Below, in pieces: positions 30,830 through 33,806 of a stretch of DNA of 33,806 nucleotides (position 1 is the first letter of the stretch; each line of letters begins with the position of its first letter). The DNA is from CAZGTQ01 sp964528575 (GTDB lineage: Bacteria > Planctomycetota > UBA1135 > GCA-002686595), in assembly GCA_964528575.1 (NCBI GenBank), contig CAZGTQ010000084.1, positions 1 to 33,806 on the forward strand, written 5' to 3'. The notes beneath the pieces were generated by a model. The model searched no databases. It saw only the letters and a program-made list of their open reading frames with translations, and was not told the origin of the DNA. The position numbers and the translations under genes were made by a program.

Positions 30830-31279
30830 ATGAAGCTCGACCACATCCTCGTGTGCACCGACCTCTCGCCCGAGTCCGATCGGCCGCTCGACGAGATCGG
30901 CCGGTTCGCGCGCACGCTGGGCGCCGACGTCACGCTCTTGCACGTCGTGCACGAGACGCCCGCGATCGGGTCGGGAGGACTGCCGCCCGTCCCGATCGAC
31001 TACGACGAGTTCGGCCGGCTGATCCGCACCGCGGAGGGCGCCGTGGCCGAGCGGGCCGACCGGCTCGGGGGCGAGGCCGAGGCGCGGGCGGTGGTCGTCG
31101 CGGGCAGCCGGGTCGCGGACACCGTGCTCGACTACGCGCACGAGCACGACGTCGATCTGATCGCGCTCTCGACGCACGGCCGCACTGGCTTCCGGCGGCT
31201 CGTGCTGGGCAGCGTGGCCTCCGACCTGATCTCCGGGGCGCGGGTCCCGGTGCTCGTCTTCCCGCGCCGCGAGGAGTGA
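30830..31279 (+). CDS. universal stress protein (UspA family)
   Basis: 149 aa, ATG with GGAG about 7 nt upstream. MKLDHILVCTDLSPES matches the first strand, and the ATP-binding motif GRTGFRRLVLGSVASDL (G-x2-G-x9-G-S) and VPVLVFPRRE are present. It is clearly a paralog of the divergent Usp (shared YAHEHDVDLIALSTHG-type core). It lies 97 nt upstream of the histidine kinase on the same strand, compatible with oxygen- or redox-linked control by that kinase, which is inference. Confidence 0.9.
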   Translation: MKLDHILVCTDLSPESDRPLDEIGRFARTLGADVTLLHVVHETPAIGSGGLPPVPIDYDEFGRLIRTAEGAVAERADRLGGEAEARAVVVAGSRVADTVLDYAHEHDVDLIALSTHGRTGFRRLVLGSVASDLISGARVPVLVFPRREE

Positions 31280-31376
31280 GCGGGCCGGGTTGACGCCTGT
31301 GCTCGGATCGGCGAACGTTGCGATCGGGGCGCGCCGAGCCCCATGATCTCGCGCACGCGGTGCGCCCGACGCCTGC

Positions 31377-33314
31377 ATGTCTCGTAGACCGACATCTCGC
31401 GGATCGAGCGCGTCTGGGAGCACGTCTGGGAGCGCATCTGGTAGCGCGTCTGGGAGCGCGTCTGGGAGCGCGGTGCGGGCGGACCTCTTCCGGCGCATCG
31501 TCGAAGCGTCGGACGACCTGTTGACCATCGTCGACGATCGCGGCCGCTTCGTGTACGTCAACCAGGCCGCGGAGGACGTCTTCGGCGTGCCGGCGTCCGC
31601 GTGCATCGGCCGCGAGGCGTTCGATTTCGTGCACGCGGACGATCGCGAGGCGACGCGCGCCGCGGTCGCGATCTGGATCGACCCGGACGCGCCGGCGCGG
31701 TTCCGCTTCACGAACCGCCAGGTGAGCGTCGCCGGCGTCGTGCGCCGCTTCGAGTGGACGATCACGCGGCACGTGCTCGAGGGGGAGCCGCCGACGAGCG
31801 GCGGAGCGGTCTACCTCGCGTCGATCGCGCGCGACGTCACCGCGCGGTCGGAGGCGCGGATCGAGCTCGAGCGCGCCGAGGCGCGCCATCGGGCCATGCT
31901 CGCCAGCATGCTGGACGCCTTCGTCACGATCGACCCGCGCGGCGTGGTGCGCGAGGCCAGCGACTCGGTCGAGGCGGTGTTCGGCTGGGTGCCGCACGAG
32001 CTGATCGGCCAGAACGTCAAGGTGCTGATGCCGGAGCCGCACAGCTCCAAGCACGACGGCTACCTCGCGAAGTACGCGCGCACCGGCGAGACGTGGATCC
32101 TGAACTCGACGCGCACGTTCGAGATCGTCCGCAAGGACGGGAGCCTGCGGACGTGCGATCTGTCGGTCTCGCGCGTCGACGTGCCGGGCGTTTCCGAGCC
32201 GCTGTTCTGCGGCAGCTTCCGCGACGTGACGGAGCGGGTCGAGGCCGAGCGCAAGCTCGCGGAGAGCGAGCGCCGCTTCCGCGCCGTATTCGAGCAGGAG
32301 TTCCAGTACGTCGGCCTACTCGACGCGCGCGGGACGCTGCTCGAGATCAACCGATCGCCGCTGCGTGCGGCGCGCGTGAGACGCGAGGACGTCCTGGGGC
32401 TGCCGTTCCAGGACGCGCCGTGGTGGTCGCGCTCCGCCGAGACGCGCGAGAAGCTCGAGCGCTGGATCGCGGCGGCTGCGAGGGGCGAGCTCGTCCGCTC
32501 GGAGCTGGGGTTCGTCGCGAGCGAGGCGGAGGTGCGCACGCTCGACTTCTCGCTCAAGCCCATCCTGCGCGCCGACCGCTCGGTCGAGATGCTCATCGCC
32601 GAGGGCCGCGACATCACGGGCCTCAAGCGCGCGCAGGAGCGGGAGACGGCGATGCTGCGCACGCTCGCGAGCGTCGGCGAGTCCGCCGCCGTGCTCGCGC
32701 ACGAGATCAAGAACCCGATCACGTCGATCCACCTCGCGCTGCGCGCCGTCGCGGAGCAGCTCGGCGAGGACCACCGCGTCGTCCTCGAGGACCTCGTCGC
32801 GCGCATGCGCCGGCTCGAGCGCATGCTGCGGCGCACGCTGTCGTTCGCGAAGCCGCTCGAGCTCGAGCGCGCGCACTGCGCCACGCGCGAGCTGGTCGCG
32901 CAGGCCGCCGCGGGCGTCGCTCCCAAGGCGAAGGAACGCGGAATCGCGCTCGACGTGCACGTGCACGCGGACTGCCCCGACTCGACCGCGGACGCAGGGC
33001 TGATCGAGGAGGTGCTGACGAACCTCCTGCTCAACGCGATCGACTTCGCTGCGCGGCGCGTCGTGCTGAGCGCGCGCCGAGAGGGCGATCGGCTCGCGCT
33101 GCGCGTCGACGACGACGGCCCCGGCATCCCCGACCGCGACCTCGAAGCGGTGTTCGAGCCGTTCTTCACGACGCGGCCCGAGGGCACGGGGATCGGGCTC
33201 GCGGTCTGCCGCCGGATCGTCGAGGCGCACGGCGGGACGATCGCCGCGGGGCACGCGCCCATTGGCGGCGCCTCGATCCACGTGCACCTGCCGGCGCGCT
33301 CTCGAGACGACTGA
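31377..33314 (+). CDS. PAS-domain sensor histidine kinase with FixL-like haem PAS
   Basis: 645 aa, no transmembrane segment, so a cytoplasmic sensor. After a Ser/Gly repeat tail (9-32) come three PAS domains (~35-155, ~165-285, ~295-415). The second reads LMPEPHSSKHDGYLAKYART, like FixL: H226 aligns with the haem ligand of FixL (H200 in Bradyrhizobium) and R246 lies exactly 20 residues on, as does the O2-contacting Arg220. HisKA H-box AHEIKNPITSIH (phospho-acceptor H442) and a HATPase domain follow (N-box LTNLLLNAIDFA, DDDGPGIPD, FFTTRPEGTGIGLAV). The predicted function is oxygen- or gas-responsive phosphorelay to the response regulator 106 nt downstream. Haem binding is inferred. Confidence 0.85.
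   Translation: MSRRPTSRGSSASGSTSGSASGSASGSASGSAVRADLFRRIVEASDDLLTIVDDRGRFVYVNQAAEDVFGVPASACIGREAFDFVHADDREATRAAVAIWIDPDAPARFRFTNRQVSVAGVVRRFEWTITRHVLEGEPPTSGGAVYLASIARDVTARSEARIELERAEARHRAMLASMLDAFVTIDPRGVVREASDSVEAVFGWVPHELIGQNVKVLMPEPHSSKHDGYLAKYARTGETWILNSTRTFEIVRKDGSLRTCDLSVSRVDVPGVSEPLFCGSFRDVTERVEAERKLAESERRFRAVFEQEFQYVGLLDARGTLLEINRSPLRAARVRREDVLGLPFQDAPWWSRSAETREKLERWIAAAARGELVRSELGFVASEAEVRTLDFSLKPILRADRSVEMLIAEGRDITGLKRAQERETAMLRTLASVGESAAVLAHEIKNPITSIHLALRAVAEQLGEDHRVVLEDLVARMRRLERMLRRTLSFAKPLELERAHCATRELVAQAAAGVAPKAKERGIALDVHVHADCPDSTADAGLIEEVLTNLLLNAIDFAARRVVLSARREGDRLALRVDDDGPGIPDRDLEAVFEPFFTTRPEGTGIGLAVCRRIVEAHGGTIAAGHAPIGGASIHVHLPARSRDD
31406..31465 (+). repeat. five 12-bp tandem repeats in the kinase N-terminus
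   Basis: Units of GAGCGCGTCTGG with single-base variants encode SASG/STSG repeats, a flexible N-terminal tail ahead of the first PAS domain. Confidence 0.9.
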
Positions 33315-33420
33315 GCTACGCCCAGGTTCGTAGCCGGTCGGGGAACGTGGGCCGAGGAGCGCCTTTCGGGCGTCTCACCCGCTCGCCGGGACCGCGCCGG
33401 CCGTCTCTAATGGGCGCGCC

Positions 33421-33806
33421 ATGCAGACGAACGCCCGTCCGATCAAGGTCTACCTGATCGACGATCAGTCCATGCTCCGCGCCGCGTTCCGCAGCCTGCT
33501 CGACCGGCGCGAGGACACGACGGTCGTGGGCGACGCGGGAGACGTGCGCGACGCGCTCGACCAGATCGCCGAGCTGCGCCCCGACGTCGTGCTCCTCGAC
33601 ATCACGATGCCGGGCCTCTCGGGCATCGACGCGATCCCGCTGCTGCGCAAGGAGGTGCCGCGCGCGAAGATCGTGATGCTGACGCACCACGAGGGCGAGT
33701 CGTTCGTCGAACAGGCGCAGGGCCCCGGCGCCGCGGGCGACCACGCGAAGGATTACGATACCCACGAGCACGCGCGCGCGCTCCACGCCGTGCACCCCCG
33801 CGCCCC
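33421..33806 (+). CDS. response regulator, receiver domain (3' partial)
   Basis: The frame runs off the window. Visible are 128 residues of a receiver domain: acidic pair D14-D15 in YLIDDQSML, phospho-acceptor D60 in VVLLDITMPG, T88 and K110. The sequence is of the NarL/FixJ type, so a DNA-binding helix-turn-helix probably follows. From about residue 97 on, the consensus GAAGYVxKD is degraded to GAAGDHAKDYDTHEH and C-rich codons appear, which may reflect sequence quality near an end and not biology. It lies 106 nt after the sensor kinase, its likely partner. Confidence 0.8.
   Translation, partial: MQTNARPIKVYLIDDQSMLRAAFRSLLDRREDTTVVGDAGDVRDALDQIAELRPDVVLLDITMPGLSGIDAIPLLRKEVPRAKIVMLTHHEGESFVEQAQGPGAAGDHAKDYDTHEHARALHAVHPRA

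Noticed and set aside
1..33806. Genome-wide reassignment of UGA to sense
   Set aside because: Many well-supported genes here end in TGA, including overlapping ATGA/GTGA junctions and the ArgRS-like gene itself.

Overview
The window is very GC-rich (roughly 70% or more by eye), with dense coding and GTG starts alongside ATG. Lipoprotein signal peptides, an outer-membrane porin, FG-GAP and sulfatase-fold lipoproteins and a FixL-like sensor suggest a Gram-negative, Planctomycetota-like bacterium. That assignment is inference; no rRNA or marker gene here settles it. Both window ends cut genes.

Layout. 1-5.1 kb: the end of an FG-GAP protein, then an arylsulfotransferase-like lipoprotein and a sulfatase-fold lipoprotein in one operon, divergent from a second sulfatase-fold lipoprotein. 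4.9-9.2 kb: a minus-strand surface-glycan operon (GT2, GT2, small membrane protein, polytopic glycosyltransferase-like protein) in which every junction is a 4-nt ATGA/GTGA overlap. 9.3-11.9 kb: a phytase/esterase-like lipoprotein and a phosphate-type porin. 12.1-12.4 kb: a tiny secreted Cys-rich gene whose frame crosses two in-frame TGA codons. 12.7-15.0 kb: a carboxypeptidase-regulatory-like repeat protein. 14.9-17.2 kb: an arginyl-tRNA synthetase-like gene, and divergent from it a tRNA with anticodon UCA split in its D-loop by about 280 nt. 17.2-21.8 kb: an operon of N-acyltransferase, haem-oxygenase-like diiron enzyme, DUF3419 (BtaA-like) 3-amino-3-carboxypropyl transferase and penicillin-acylase-family hydrolase. 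21.9-33.8 kb: VIT/VWA protein, methyltransferase, CBS protein, PMT-like membrane protein, metallopeptidase with a cysteine-less thioredoxin-like domain, two universal stress proteins, a FixL-like PAS histidine kinase and a partial response regulator.

Most interesting point. The tRNA halves at 16808 and 17166 pair perfectly (7-bp acceptor). With the insert removed they give a 77-nt tRNA with a tRNA-Arg-like body (A20, C35, Arg-type acceptor and D-arm) and a UGA-reading anticodon. It lies beside an ArgRS-like gene, 4 kb downstream of a gene with two in-frame TGAs and directly upstream of a small biosynthetic-looking operon. Most genes here end in TGA, so genome-wide UGA reassignment is unlikely. 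The locus suggests either dedicated recoding of UGA (Arg, Sec or another residue) in particular proteins, or a tRNA used as an aminoacyl donor outside translation. These are hypotheses; the tRNA halves, the TGA-interrupted frame and the gene neighbours are seen directly.
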